64,000 bases of DNA from Glycomyces paridis (GTDB taxonomy: Bacteria; Actinomycetota; Actinomycetes; Mycobacteriales; Micromonosporaceae), in the NCBI RefSeq assembly GCF_004912155.1, contig NZ_STGX01000016.1:1-64000 (forward strand), in the 5' to 3' direction. Under the pieces are notes generated by a model. It did not search any database, was not told the DNA's origin, and worked only from the letters and a program-made list of their open reading frames with translations. How positions within the stretch are numbered: position 1 is the stretch's first letter; each line of letters opens with the position of its first letter. The position numbers were made by a program, and so were the translations under genes. Positions 24,571 through 32,679 of this stretch are shown here, in pieces.

Positions 24571-26157
24571 GTGGAGGTCGCGCTGGTGCTCGGAAGGGCG
24601 GGAGAGGGATGGACGATGCCCCTGCCCGGCGGCGCCGTCGCCTACCACCGCGACCTCGCCGCGGCCGTCAAGGAGGCCGAGTCCGGCGGCGAGCGGCCGC
24701 GCTGGGTCGTGGCCGACACCGCCGGGGACTACCCGCCGCTCATGGACGCCGGGGTGCGCCTCGACCGCTGCCGCGACCTGCGCCTGGCCGAGCGCGTCCT
24801 CTCGCGCGTCGAAGGCCGCGAGCCGCCCGCGCACGTCGTGGCGTCCGACCCCGACGCCGGGACCCTCTTCGAACGCGAGCCCGGCCCCGTGGACGGCCCC
24901 GGGCTCCTCGTGCGCCACCAGGCCGCCTGGCTCGACCAGTCCCGGCGCACCGCCGCCGCGGGACTGCCGGGCCTGGGCACGCTCCTGGCCGCCGAGTCCG
25001 CCGGGGGCCTCGTCGCCGCCGAGATGAGCCGCGCGGGCGTGCCCTTCGACCGCGGCGTCCACGACCGGCTCCTGCGCGACCTCCTCGGCCCCCGCCCCGC
25101 CAAGGGGATGCGGCCGCGGAAGCTCCAAGCGCTGGCCGACAAGGTCGTCGCCGCGTTCGGCCACCAGCTCAACCCCGACTCCACCAAGCAGGTCCTCGCG
25201 GCCTTCCACGCGGCCGGGCTCGACGTCAAGAACACGCACGCCTGGGAGCTCGCCTCCTTCGACCACCCCGCCGTCGAGGCCCTCAAGACCTACCGCGAGC
25301 ACGCCCGGGTCTGGTCCGCGTTCGGCTGGAACTGGGCCGACACGTGGGTCGTCGGCGCCGGGGACGCGCAGGCCGGGCGCTTCCGGCCCGTGTACACCGT
25401 CGGCGGCGCCGACACCGGCCGGTGGGGCAGCGACGGCGGCGGGGCCCTCCAGCTCCCCCACGCCGTGCGCGAGGCGATCCGCGCCGAACCGGGCTGGAAG
25501 CTCGTCGCCGCCGACGCCGCCCAGCTGGAGCCGCGCCTGCTCGCCGCCATCAGCGGCGACGCGGCCATGATCGCAGCGACCGCCGCCGACGACCTGTACA
25601 CCGAGCTCGCCCCGCGCCTGGGCGGCGAGCGCGGCAAGGCCAAGATCGCGCTCATCTCGGCGATGTACGGCGGCACCGCGGGCGACGCGGCGCAGCTCGT
25701 CCAGCTCATGAAGGACCGCTTCCCGGCCGCGTTCGAGCGCGTCGAGTCGGCGGCGCGCACCGGCGAGCGCGGCGGCCTGGTCCGCACCTGGCTGGGGCGC
25801 ACCGCCCCGGCGCCCTCGGAGCGGTGGTGGCGGGCCCTCAACTCCGACGACGGCACGAAGGTCGCCACCTCGCGGGGCCGGTTCACCAGGAACTTCATCG
25901 TCCAGGGCACGGCGGCGGAGTGGGCGCTGGTGGTCATGGCGCTGCTGCGGCGGGAGCTGCACGAGGGCGGCATGGGCGAACTCGTGTTCTTCCTGCACGA
26001 CGAGGTGATGGTCCACTGCCCGGCCGACAGGGCGGCGGAGGTCGGCGCGGCGATCGAGCGGGCGGCCGAGGGCGCGACGCGGACGCTGTTCGGCGACATG
26101 CCGGTGCGCATCCCGTTGCGGCCCAAGGCGGTCGACTCGTACGCGGAGGCGAAGTAG
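24571..26157 (+). CDS. Family-A DNA polymerase-like protein (exonuclease/polymerase type)
   Basis: A 528-residue protein like the actinobacterial 'bifunctional 3'-5' exonuclease/DNA polymerase'. The polymerase core is recognisable: motif A ADAAQLEPRLLAAISGD (about residue 315), motif B RGKAKIALISAMYGG (about 355), motif C FFLHDEVMVHCP (about 475). The catalytic Asp of motifs A and C are kept. Motif A reads DAAQLE where PolA has DYSQIE. The N-terminal 190 residues occupy the exonuclease position but lack an obvious DxE pair, so exonuclease activity is doubtful. No 5'-nuclease domain. It starts at GTG 24571 and appears monocistronic. Role: probably accessory repair synthesis. Confidence 0.85.
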   Translation: MEVALVLGRAGEGWTMPLPGGAVAYHRDLAAAVKEAESGGERPRWVVADTAGDYPPLMDAGVRLDRCRDLRLAERVLSRVEGREPPAHVVASDPDAGTLFEREPGPVDGPGLLVRHQAAWLDQSRRTAAAGLPGLGTLLAAESAGGLVAAEMSRAGVPFDRGVHDRLLRDLLGPRPAKGMRPRKLQALADKVVAAFGHQLNPDSTKQVLAAFHAAGLDVKNTHAWELASFDHPAVEALKTYREHARVWSAFGWNWADTWVVGAGDAQAGRFRPVYTVGGADTGRWGSDGGGALQLPHAVREAIRAEPGWKLVAADAAQLEPRLLAAISGDAAMIAATAADDLYTELAPRLGGERGKAKIALISAMYGGTAGDAAQLVQLMKDRFPAAFERVESAARTGERGGLVRTWLGRTAPAPSERWWRALNSDDGTKVATSRGRFTRNFIVQGTAAEWALVVMALLRRELHEGGMGELVFFLHDEVMVHCPADRAAEVGAAIERAAEGATRTLFGDMPVRIPLRPKAVDSYAEAK

Positions 26158-26193
26158 GGGCGGGCCGGGTTCGCGTCCCGGTCTCCGGTAGTA

Positions 26194-26205
26194 GTACTCA
26201 GGTAC
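26194..26205. promoter_or_regulatory. Candidate operator upstream of the ABC/two-component operon
   Basis: GTACTCAGGTAC, two GTAC arms around TCAG, lies 69 bp before the ATPase start. NarL-type response regulators often bind imperfect inverted repeats close to exporter operons they control. Binding by the response regulator at 29229 is a guess from position only. Confidence 0.35.
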
Positions 26206-26274
26206 CACTCGGCCCCCGGAAGTTCGCTCTGGAAACCGATGAACGGGTGCTCGGCGGGCCGTAGCGTCGTCCTC

Positions 26275-27195
26275 ATGATCGAAATCGAACATCTGACGAA
26301 GCGGTACGGCAAGAAGACCGCCGTGGACGACTTGACGTTCACCGTCAAGCCGGGCGTCGTCACCGGGTTCCTCGGGCCGAACGGCGCCGGGAAGTCCACC
26401 ACGATGCGCGCCATCGTGGGCCTGGACGCCCCGACCGCAGGCCTCGCCCGCGTGAACGGCAGGCACTACTCGGAGTTCCGCTCCCCGCTCACCGAGGTGG
26501 GGGCGCTCCTGGAGGCGAAGTCGGTGCACGCCGGGCGCAGCGCCTACAAGCACCTGCTCGCCCTCGCCCGCACCCACGGCATCCCCAAGCGCCGCGTGCA
26601 GGAGGTCATCGACGTCGTCGGTCTCCACGAGGTGGCCGGCAAGCGCGTCGGCGGGTTCTCGCTCGGCATGGGCCAGCGCCTGGGCATCGCGGTGGCGCTG
26701 CTGGGCGACCCGGCGGTGCTCATCCTGGACGAGCCGGTGAACGGCCTCGACCCCGACGGTGTGAAGTGGATCCGGCTGCTGCTCAAGGGCCTGGCCGCGG
26801 AGGGCCGCACGGTCTTCCTCTCCTCGCACCTGATGAGCGAGCTGGCGCAGACGGCCGAGCACCTGGTGGTGATCGGGCAGGGCCGGCTCCTGGCCGACAC
26901 GACGGTGGACGACTTCATCGCCGGCGACGGGAAGGCGCGCGTGCGGGTGGTCTCGCCCGACGCGGCGCGGCTGGCCGAGCACCTGGCCGGCCCGGGGGTC
27001 TCGATCGCGAGCCCGGAGAAGGGCGTCCTGGAGGTGTCGGGGACCGAGGCCGCCGTGGTGGGTCAGACCGCCGCGGCGCACGGGCTGGTCCTGCACGAGC
27101 TGCGCACCGAGCGCGGTTCCCTGGAGGACGCGTTCATGCAGTTGACGGCCGACGCGGTGGAGTACCGCCAGACCACGGAAGGGGCGAGTCGATGA
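26275..27195 (+). CDS. ABC exporter ATPase (DrrA/BcrA type)
   Basis: A 306-residue ATPase. Walker A is GPNGAGKST, the signature is FSLGMGQRLGIA, Walker B is LILDEPVNGLDPDG, and the H-loop is LSSHLM. A C-terminal extension of about 90 residues (VRVVSPDAARLAEHL) is typical of daunorubicin- and bacitracin-type exporters. The ATG at 26275 begins the canonical MIEIEHLTKRYG. It overlaps the permease gene (ATGA) and leads a four-gene operon with a histidine kinase and response regulator, which suggests export of an antimicrobial or detoxification of membrane stress. Confidence 0.93.
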   Translation: MIEIEHLTKRYGKKTAVDDLTFTVKPGVVTGFLGPNGAGKSTTMRAIVGLDAPTAGLARVNGRHYSEFRSPLTEVGALLEAKSVHAGRSAYKHLLALARTHGIPKRRVQEVIDVVGLHEVAGKRVGGFSLGMGQRLGIAVALLGDPAVLILDEPVNGLDPDGVKWIRLLLKGLAAEGRTVFLSSHLMSELAQTAEHLVVIGQGRLLADTTVDDFIAGDGKARVRVVSPDAARLAEHLAGPGVSIASPEKGVLEVSGTEAAVVGQTAAAHGLVLHELRTERGSLEDAFMQLTADAVEYRQTTEGASR

Positions 27196-28013
27196 CCGCC
27201 GCTGTGATGACGGACGGGCCCGCGGTGTTCGCGCCGTCCGAGAAGTACCGGTTGAGCGCGGCGGGTCTGCTGCGTTCGGAGTGGACGAAGCTGTGGTCGC
27301 TGCGGTCCACGTGGATCGTGCTGCTGTGCGCGGTGGTGTTCAGCGCGGGGCTCGGCGCCCTGATCGCGGCGAGCATCCCGTCCGAGCAGGCGACCGGCGG
27401 GGCGGAGACGGCGCTCGGCGTGTCGATGTCGGGGGTGGGGCTCGCTTCGGTGTTCGTTGCGGTGCTGGCCATCCTCACGGTGACCGGGGAGTATTCGACG
27501 GGTTCGATCCGGTCGACGATGACGGCGGCGCCGAAGCGGCTGTCGGTGCTGTGGTCGAAGGCCGCGGTGTACGCCGCGGTGGTGGCGGTGCTGTTCACCG
27601 TGATGGTGTTCCTGACGTTCTTCATCACGCAGGCGCTGTTCGGGGACAACGGCCTGGGCGGGGTGTCGCTGTCGGACGACGGTGTGCTGCGCGCACTGTT
27701 CGGTTACGCGGCGATGATCGTGTACCTGGCGCTGCTGGCGTTGGGGATCGGTTCGATCCTGCGCAACTCGGCGGGGTCGATCGGGTTCTACATCGGCGTG
27801 ATCATGATCCTGCCGCAGCTGGCGACGCTGCTGCCGTGGAACTGGGTGTCCGATGTGACGCCTTACGCGCCGGGGAACGTGATGAACACGATCATGCTGG
27901 TGGACCCGACGGGTGCCGAGGTCGGCCTGGGCGAGTCGTGGCTGTGGATGGGCGTCTGGCTGGTCGTGACGTACGGTCTGGCCGCGGTGCTGCTCAAGCG
28001 TCGCGACGTGTGA
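27192..28013 (+). CDS. ABC-2 type exporter permease
   Basis: A 273-residue membrane protein with six predicted helices. It begins with a cytoplasmic segment containing RSEWTKLWSLRSTW, the usual entry motif of ABC-2 permeases next to BcrA-type ATPases, and has GEYSTGSIRSTM after the second helix. Translationally coupled to the ATPase by an ATGA overlap. It ends 10 bp before the histidine kinase start. The substrate is unknown. Confidence 0.9.
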   Translation: MTAAVMTDGPAVFAPSEKYRLSAAGLLRSEWTKLWSLRSTWIVLLCAVVFSAGLGALIAASIPSEQATGGAETALGVSMSGVGLASVFVAVLAILTVTGEYSTGSIRSTMTAAPKRLSVLWSKAAVYAAVVAVLFTVMVFLTFFITQALFGDNGLGGVSLSDDGVLRALFGYAAMIVYLALLALGIGSILRNSAGSIGFYIGVIMILPQLATLLPWNWVSDVTPYAPGNVMNTIMLVDPTGAEVGLGESWLWMGVWLVVTYGLAAVLLKRRDV

Positions 28014-28023
28014 GACTGTCGCG

Positions 28024-29232
28024 GTGACCGAAGCGGTGACCGCTCCCCGCAAGCGGGGGCTGTGGCGGCGGATGTCGGAGTTCGACTCCCGGCATCCGCT
28101 GCTTTGGGATCTGTTCCCCTCCTTCCTGTACGTGTTCGTGCTGTGCGGCGGCGTGCTGGCGATGGCCGCGGGCGACCTGTCGATGCGCTATCCGGCGCTC
28201 CAGGTGGTCCTGGCCGTGGCGTACATGGCGCCGACGGTGTGGCGGCGGCGGTACCCGTTCGCGGTGATGCTGAGCCAGTTGGTGCCACTGGCGGTGGTGA
28301 TCCCGTTGAACCTGACGGGGAACGGCGAGGGCCTGCTGAACGGCGCGGGCGCGATCGCGTTCACGGTGGTGCTGTACAACCTGGTGCTGCGGCGCCCGCT
28401 GCGGCTGCTGTGGTGGGCGACGCTGATATCAGTGGTGCCCTCGCTGCTGGACTGGCTGGTCAACTACGACCTGACGGTGGGGAGCTTCTTCGGGTTCTTC
28501 ACGCCGACGGCGTTCTACTTCGGGTTCGTCGTCGCCATCGCGATGCTGGTGCGCACGCGGCGGGAGTTCCAGTCGAGCGAGCGCGACCAGGCGGCGCAGC
28601 AGGCGGTCGCGGAGGAGCGCAACCGGATCGCGCGGGAGATGCACGACATCATCGGCCACAACCTGGCGGTGATCAACGCGCTCGCCGACGGCGGGGCGTA
28701 TGCGGCGGCCGCGGCGCCGGAGCGGGCGAAGGAGGCCCTGGAGGCGATCGGTCGCACGAGCCGGGAGGCACTGGGCGAGCTGCGGCGGGTGCTGTCGGTG
28801 CTCAAGGCCGAGGACGGCGAGGAGGTCGAGCTGGCGCCGCAGCCGGGTCTGTCCGATCTGGAGACGCTCATCGAGCGGGTCCGTGAGGCGGGTCTGCCGG
28901 TGACGGTGCGGATCTCCGGGGAGCACTGGGAGCTGTCGGAGAACCAGCAGTTGGCGGTGTACCGGACGGTGCAGGAGTCGCTGACGAACGTGTTCAAGCA
29001 CGCGAAGGGCCCCAAGCGCGCGGAGGTGTCGCTGGAGTACCGGGACTCGGGTCTGGCGGTGACGGTGGTGAACACGGGGGCCCGGGTGGACGACGCGGGG
29101 ACGCCGCGCGGTCTGGCGGGGCTGAGCGAGCGGGCCGCGGCGTTCGGCGGCACAATGGTGGCCGGGCCCGAGGCGTTCGGCGGTTGGCGTGTGGCGCTGT
29201 GGATGCCCCGCGACGGAAAGGAACACCCGTGA
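28024..29232 (+). CDS. NarL/DesK-type sensor histidine kinase
   Basis: A 402-residue kinase with about five membrane helices in the first 180 residues and almost no extracellular loop, suggesting that it senses within the membrane. The HisKA_3 dimerisation motif EERNRIAREMHDIIGHNLAVI carries the phosphorylated His207. The HATPase domain has an N-box VQESLTNVFKHA and G-box RGLAGLSERAAAFGG. GTG start. Its stop overlaps the response regulator start (GTGA). Intramembrane-sensing kinases next to ABC-2 exporters often respond to cell-envelope drugs; this is inference here. Confidence 0.93.
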   Translation: MTEAVTAPRKRGLWRRMSEFDSRHPLLWDLFPSFLYVFVLCGGVLAMAAGDLSMRYPALQVVLAVAYMAPTVWRRRYPFAVMLSQLVPLAVVIPLNLTGNGEGLLNGAGAIAFTVVLYNLVLRRPLRLLWWATLISVVPSLLDWLVNYDLTVGSFFGFFTPTAFYFGFVVAIAMLVRTRREFQSSERDQAAQQAVAEERNRIAREMHDIIGHNLAVINALADGGAYAAAAAPERAKEALEAIGRTSREALGELRRVLSVLKAEDGEEVELAPQPGLSDLETLIERVREAGLPVTVRISGEHWELSENQQLAVYRTVQESLTNVFKHAKGPKRAEVSLEYRDSGLAVTVVNTGARVDDAGTPRGLAGLSERAAAFGGTMVAGPEAFGGWRVALWMPRDGKEHP

Positions 29233-29903
29233 CCACGTTGCTCATCGTGGACGATCACCCCTTGCAGCGCATGGGGTTTCGGATGCTCGTGGAGAGCCAG
29301 CCGGACCTGGTGGTGCTCGGGGAGGCCGACAACGGGGCGGACGCGGTGCGCCGCGCGACCGAACTGGGCCCGGACGTGGTGCTCATGGACGTGCGCATGC
29401 CGGGCGTGGACGGGATCGAGGCGACGCGCCGGATCATCGCGGCGGGCGGGCGCAGCCGGGTGCTGGTGCTGACGACGTTCGACCTGGACGAGTACGCGTA
29501 CGCGGCGCTGCGCGCGGGCGCGAGCGGGTTCCTGGTCAAGGACGCCCGGCCCGAGGAGCTGCTGTCGGGCATCCGGGTGGTGGCCGCGGGGGACGCGGTG
29601 GTGGCGCCGAAGCTGACGCGACGCCTGCTCGACCGGTTCGCCGACCAGTTCCCGGTCGAGGGCGAGGCCGACGGGGCCGCCGCGGCCGAGCAGCTCGGCG
29701 TGCTCACCGAGCGCGAGCGGGAGGTGCTGACGGCGATCGGCCGGGGCTGGAACAACGCCGAGATCGCCGAGCGGTTCCACCTGGCCGAGTCGACGGTGAA
29801 GACGCACGTGGGGCGCATCCTCGCGAAGGTCGGCGCCCGCGACCGCGTGCAGGCGGTCATCTTCGCGTACAACACGGGCCTGGTCTCCCCCGACGCGCGC
29901 TGA
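29229..29903 (+). CDS. NarL/LuxR-type response regulator
   Basis: A 224-residue regulator. The receiver domain has the acidic pair Asp8-Asp9, phosphorylated Asp54 in VVLMDVRMPG, and Lys104 in FLVKDA. The LuxR-type helix-turn-helix lies at about 156-215 (LTEREREVLTAIGRGWNNAEIAERFHLAESTVKTHV). Cognate to the kinase that it overlaps by 4 bp (GTGA). Probable target is its own operon, perhaps through the GTAC-arm repeat at 26194. Confidence 0.94.
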   Translation: MTTLLIVDDHPLQRMGFRMLVESQPDLVVLGEADNGADAVRRATELGPDVVLMDVRMPGVDGIEATRRIIAAGGRSRVLVLTTFDLDEYAYAALRAGASGFLVKDARPEELLSGIRVVAAGDAVVAPKLTRRLLDRFADQFPVEGEADGAAAAEQLGVLTEREREVLTAIGRGWNNAEIAERFHLAESTVKTHVGRILAKVGARDRVQAVIFAYNTGLVSPDAR

Positions 29904-29986
29904 GCGGGTCGGGTGCCGTTGTGATGGCCCGGTCGGTGCTCATGCGCGGTCACCGCGGCGGTCGGTCGGGGGCCGACGGAACCCCC

Positions 29987-30514
29987 TTACGGCGCCGTGG
30001 GCACCCAGTAGCGCAGTTTGGCGCCCCGCCGGTCCTCGAAGACACCGCCGTTGCGTTCGATGACCTTCCGCGAGCCGGTGTTGTCGGCGTCGCAGGTGAT
30101 GAGGGCCTTCTCGATGCCGAGTTCGGCGGCGCGGGGCAGGGCGGCGGCGAGCATCGCGGTCGCGTGGCCCTGCCGGCGGGCGCTGGGGCGGATGTCGTAG
30201 CCGATGTGGCCGCCGATCTCGCGCAGGTGCTCGTTGAGGTGGTGGCGGATCGAGATGCGCCCCAGGTAGGTGTCGCCCTCGGTCCACCACAGCATGGTCA
30301 TGGTGACGAAGTCCTCGGGGGCGACCGTCCGCCAGCGCCGTTCGAGTGCGAGGTACGAGGCGATCCAGTCGCGGGGGTCGCCAGGGTTGTCGCGGATCAT
30401 CTCGCCGAGCAGGGACCGGTCGTCGGGTCCGCCGCGGCCTTCGGCGACGAACTCGCCCACGGCTTCGGCGAAGGAGTCGGTGAGTCGCTCGGTCGGGTCG
30501 CTGAGTCGGGCCAT
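29987..30514 (-). CDS. GNAT-family N-acetyltransferase
   Basis: A 175-residue GCN5-related acetyltransferase. Acetyl-CoA motif A is IGYDIRPSARRQGHATAMLAAALPRA, followed by KALITCDADNTGSRKVIERNGGVFE, the usual beta5-alpha4 block. The substrate is unknown (small molecule or protein amine). ATG at 30514 is chosen because the domain starts soon after it; the frame stays open further upstream but without conserved sequence. It is divergent from the HAD phosphatase with 132 bp between starts. Confidence 0.87.
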   Translation of the reverse strand: MARLSDPTERLTDSFAEAVGEFVAEGRGGPDDRSLLGEMIRDNPGDPRDWIASYLALERRWRTVAPEDFVTMTMLWWTEGDTYLGRISIRHHLNEHLREIGGHIGYDIRPSARRQGHATAMLAAALPRAAELGIEKALITCDADNTGSRKVIERNGGVFEDRRGAKLRYWVPTAP

Positions 30515-30646
30515 GCGTCGACCGTAGGGGCCGGTTCGGCTTGGGGCAACCCGATATCCGGGTGCGTTCGCAAAGGCGAGGGGGAAACGTAGCGCGTCGG
30601 ACATGTTGCGCCGGTATCGTTGCCGGTCGGTTCGAGGAGGTTGCGC

Positions 30647-31294
30647 ATGAACGGTGAGTTGGCGGCTTCGGTGCTGCTGTTCGACATGGACGGGACGCTG
30701 GTGGATTCGACCGCGTCGGTGGAGCGGGCGTGGGGGCGGTTCGCGGGGCGGCACGGGCTGGACGCGTCGGCGATCCTGGCGGTGGCGCACGGGCGCCCGA
30801 CGATCGAGGTGGTGACGCAGTTCGCTCCCGCGGGCGTGGACCCGGTGGCCGAGACCGACCGGATCGAGTCCGAGGAGATCGACCGCACGGACGGGATCAG
30901 CGAGGTCCCCGGTTCGGCGGCGCTGCTGGGCTCGCTGGACCCGGCGCGGTGGGCGGTGGTGACCTCGGCGACGCGGGCGCTGACGCTGCGGCGGCTGGAG
31001 GCGGTGGGGATTCCGCTGCCGAAGGTGCTGGTGGCGGCCGACGACGTGGTGCGGGGCAAGCCCGATCCGCAGCCGTACCTCCAGGCGGCGCGGGCGCTGG
31101 GCTTCGAGGCGTCCGAGGCGGTGGTGTTCGAGGACGCCCCGGCGGGCCTGGAGTCGGCGAGGGCGGCGGGCGCCGCGCCGGTCGTGGTCGGCGGGTACCG
31201 GGGTCCGGCGGCCGAGGGGCTGCCGCGGGTGCCGGACATGGCGGCGGTGCGGGTGCGGGCGACCGACGGGGGCCTGGCGGTCTCGCTGTGCTGA
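30647..31294 (+). CDS. HAD-family sugar/glycol phosphatase
   Basis: A 215-residue HAD hydrolase. Motif I is FDMDGTLVDS (nucleophile and acid Asp), motif II is VVTSATR, the lysine motif is VRGKPDPQPYL, and motif IV is VVFEDAPAGLESARAAG. The cap is the small helical type of the beta-phosphoglucomutase/phosphoglycolate branch. It resembles GPP-like glycerol- or sugar-phosphatases. GAGGAGG stands 6 nt before the ATG. Three perfect or near-perfect 16-bp direct repeats follow its stop codon. Confidence 0.9.
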   Translation: MNGELAASVLLFDMDGTLVDSTASVERAWGRFAGRHGLDASAILAVAHGRPTIEVVTQFAPAGVDPVAETDRIESEEIDRTDGISEVPGSAALLGSLDPARWAVVTSATRALTLRRLEAVGIPLPKVLVAADDVVRGKPDPQPYLQAARALGFEASEAVVFEDAPAGLESARAAGAAPVVVGGYRGPAAEGLPRVPDMAAVRVRATDGGLAVSLC

Positions 31295-31296
31295 GG

Positions 31297-31344
31297 TGTG
31301 TCGGCTTTCGGCTGTGTCGGCTTTCGGCTGTGTCGGCTTTCAGA
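31297..31344. repeat. Triple 16-bp tandem repeat
   Basis: TGTGTCGGCTTTCGGC occurs at 31297-31312 and 31313-31328 exactly, then with three changed end bases at 31329-31344. It begins 2 bp after the HAD stop codon. Being a multiple of one but not three turns of helix, it could be slippage-born; no function is evident. Confidence 0.85.
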
Positions 31345-31409
31345 CATGGCCGTGTCCGACCGGGCGGCGCCTCGTTGACCGAGTGAACGCCGATCCCGAG
31401 GAGGAGCCC

Positions 31410-32102
31410 ATGCCGCCGGCCTTCTATGACGTCCTAGCGCCGCTCATCGCGGACGAACCGCACACCGCCGGCTGGATGCTGGGCCTCGCCGGGGCGCGCT
31501 CCGCGCCGGTGGCGGGGGCGGTGACGCTGCTGCGGCCGGGCTGGCCGCGCTGGCCCGACCCCCACGACGCCGACGCGCAGGTGCGGTTGGAGTTCGCCGA
31601 CGGGACGGCGCGGATCGCGGTGTGCAAGGTGCTGTCGGCGTGGAACGAGCAGATCCGCTACAGCCTGCCGGCGATCATGGGCTTCGCGTTCGAGGAGCAC
31701 CGGCTGCCGGTGTGCGCGCTGCTGGTGTGCGGTTCGGACGCGCTGGCCGACCGGTACCGGGCGGGCGTGGACGTGGGCCCGGACAGCTTCATGGCGGTGA
31801 CGGCGGTGGGCCCGGCCGGGTTCCCCGACCTGGCGACGTGCGCGGGTCCGTGGAGCGCGCCGACGGCGGTGGCCGCGGCGGCGGTGCGGCGCGGTCCGGC
31901 CGCGGGGATGGAGGAGCCGTTCGTGGCCGCGCTCGACCGGTGGCTGGGTGCCTTCGAGCCCGAGCGGGCGGCGGCCTACGCCGAGGGCCTGCTCGGGCTG
32001 CTGGACGCGGGATCGGCGCGGCTGCTGCGGGAGGTGGCCGGGTCCGGCGCCCGCCCCTACCATGCGGCGATGGGCGCGGCGCCGGCCGTCAAGGGTTCGT
32101 GA
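31410..32102 (+). CDS. Conserved actinobacterial protein, possibly PD-(D/E)XK-like
   Basis: A 230-residue protein with GAGGAGGAG just before the ATG. The central block (VRLEFADGTARIAVCKVLSAWNE, then LPVCALLVCGSDALADRYRAG) and the C-terminal EPERAAAYAEGLLGLLDAGSARLLREV resemble a large actinobacterial family of unknown proteins related to Rpn/transposase-like nucleases. However, the usual acidic-x-Lys catalytic pattern is not clear (ARIAVCKV is in its place). It may be an inactive relative. It converges on the SWIM gene with only 4 bp between stop codons. Confidence 0.6.
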   Translation: MPPAFYDVLAPLIADEPHTAGWMLGLAGARSAPVAGAVTLLRPGWPRWPDPHDADAQVRLEFADGTARIAVCKVLSAWNEQIRYSLPAIMGFAFEEHRLPVCALLVCGSDALADRYRAGVDVGPDSFMAVTAVGPAGFPDLATCAGPWSAPTAVAAAAVRRGPAAGMEEPFVAALDRWLGAFEPERAAAYAEGLLGLLDAGSARLLREVAGSGARPYHAAMGAAPAVKGS

Positions 32103-32106
32103 AGGC

Positions 32107-32679
32107 CTAGACCGGTTGGGCCGCTTCCATACTCGCGAGGCGTGCGGCCCTGAGGCGACCGGCGAGGTCGCGGGTGGGGCCGCCGCGAAGAAGCAGGACG
32201 AGCCACGGGTCGTCGTCCATCTTGGCGGCGCTGACGAGCGCGAGCGCCATGATGTGGGCGCAGACCTCGCGGTTGTCGGCGCACGGGCAGGCGGTGGTGA
32301 TGCGGTTGTGGTCCTCGGTGACGAACTTCTTGGGCAGCAGGCGCATCCCGGTGTCGGCGAGGATGTCGTCGATGCGTTTGGGCAGGCGCCCGGCGAGGAG
32401 CCCGGCGACGCAGGAGGGCGACAGCGACAGGGCCGTCATGCCCGCGGCCCACGCCGAGGCGTTGTAGACGGGGATGTGGATCTCGGCCTCGTAGGTCTTG
32501 CCGTTGTCGGCGACGCGGCCGGTGACGGCGCCCGGGTCGATCTGGAGGCCGGTGACGGCGCCGTGCCCGGCGAGGGTGCGGCCCCGGACGATGCGCTGGT
32601 CGGGGTAGTTCAGGCCGATGGTCTCCAGGGCCCGCCACCATTTGCGGCCCCACCAGGTCCGGCCGTAGGGGTCGCTCAC
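32107..32679 (-). CDS. SWIM zinc-finger protein
   Basis: A 190-residue protein opening with DPYGRTWWGRKWWRALE, the common N-terminus of actinobacterial SWIM proteins. It carries the zinc motif CPCADNREVCAHIMAL (CxCx6CxH). SWIM fingers bind DNA or protein. The GTG at 32679 overlaps the SNF2 stop (GTGA), so the two are made together and probably act as a complex. The pair is conserved in actinomycetes, with a presumed but unproven role in DNA remodelling or repair. Confidence 0.88.
   Translation of the reverse strand: MSDPYGRTWWGRKWWRALETIGLNYPDQRIVRGRTLAGHGAVTGLQIDPGAVTGRVADNGKTYEAEIHIPVYNASAWAAGMTALSLSPSCVAGLLAGRLPKRIDDILADTGMRLLPKKFVTEDHNRITTACPCADNREVCAHIMALALVSAAKMDDDPWLVLLLRGGPTRDLAGRLRAARLASMEAAQPV

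Noticed and set aside
26275-29903. Antibiotic biosynthesis cluster with self-resistance exporter
   Set aside because: Only exporter and two-component genes are present; no biosynthetic enzymes adjoin them.
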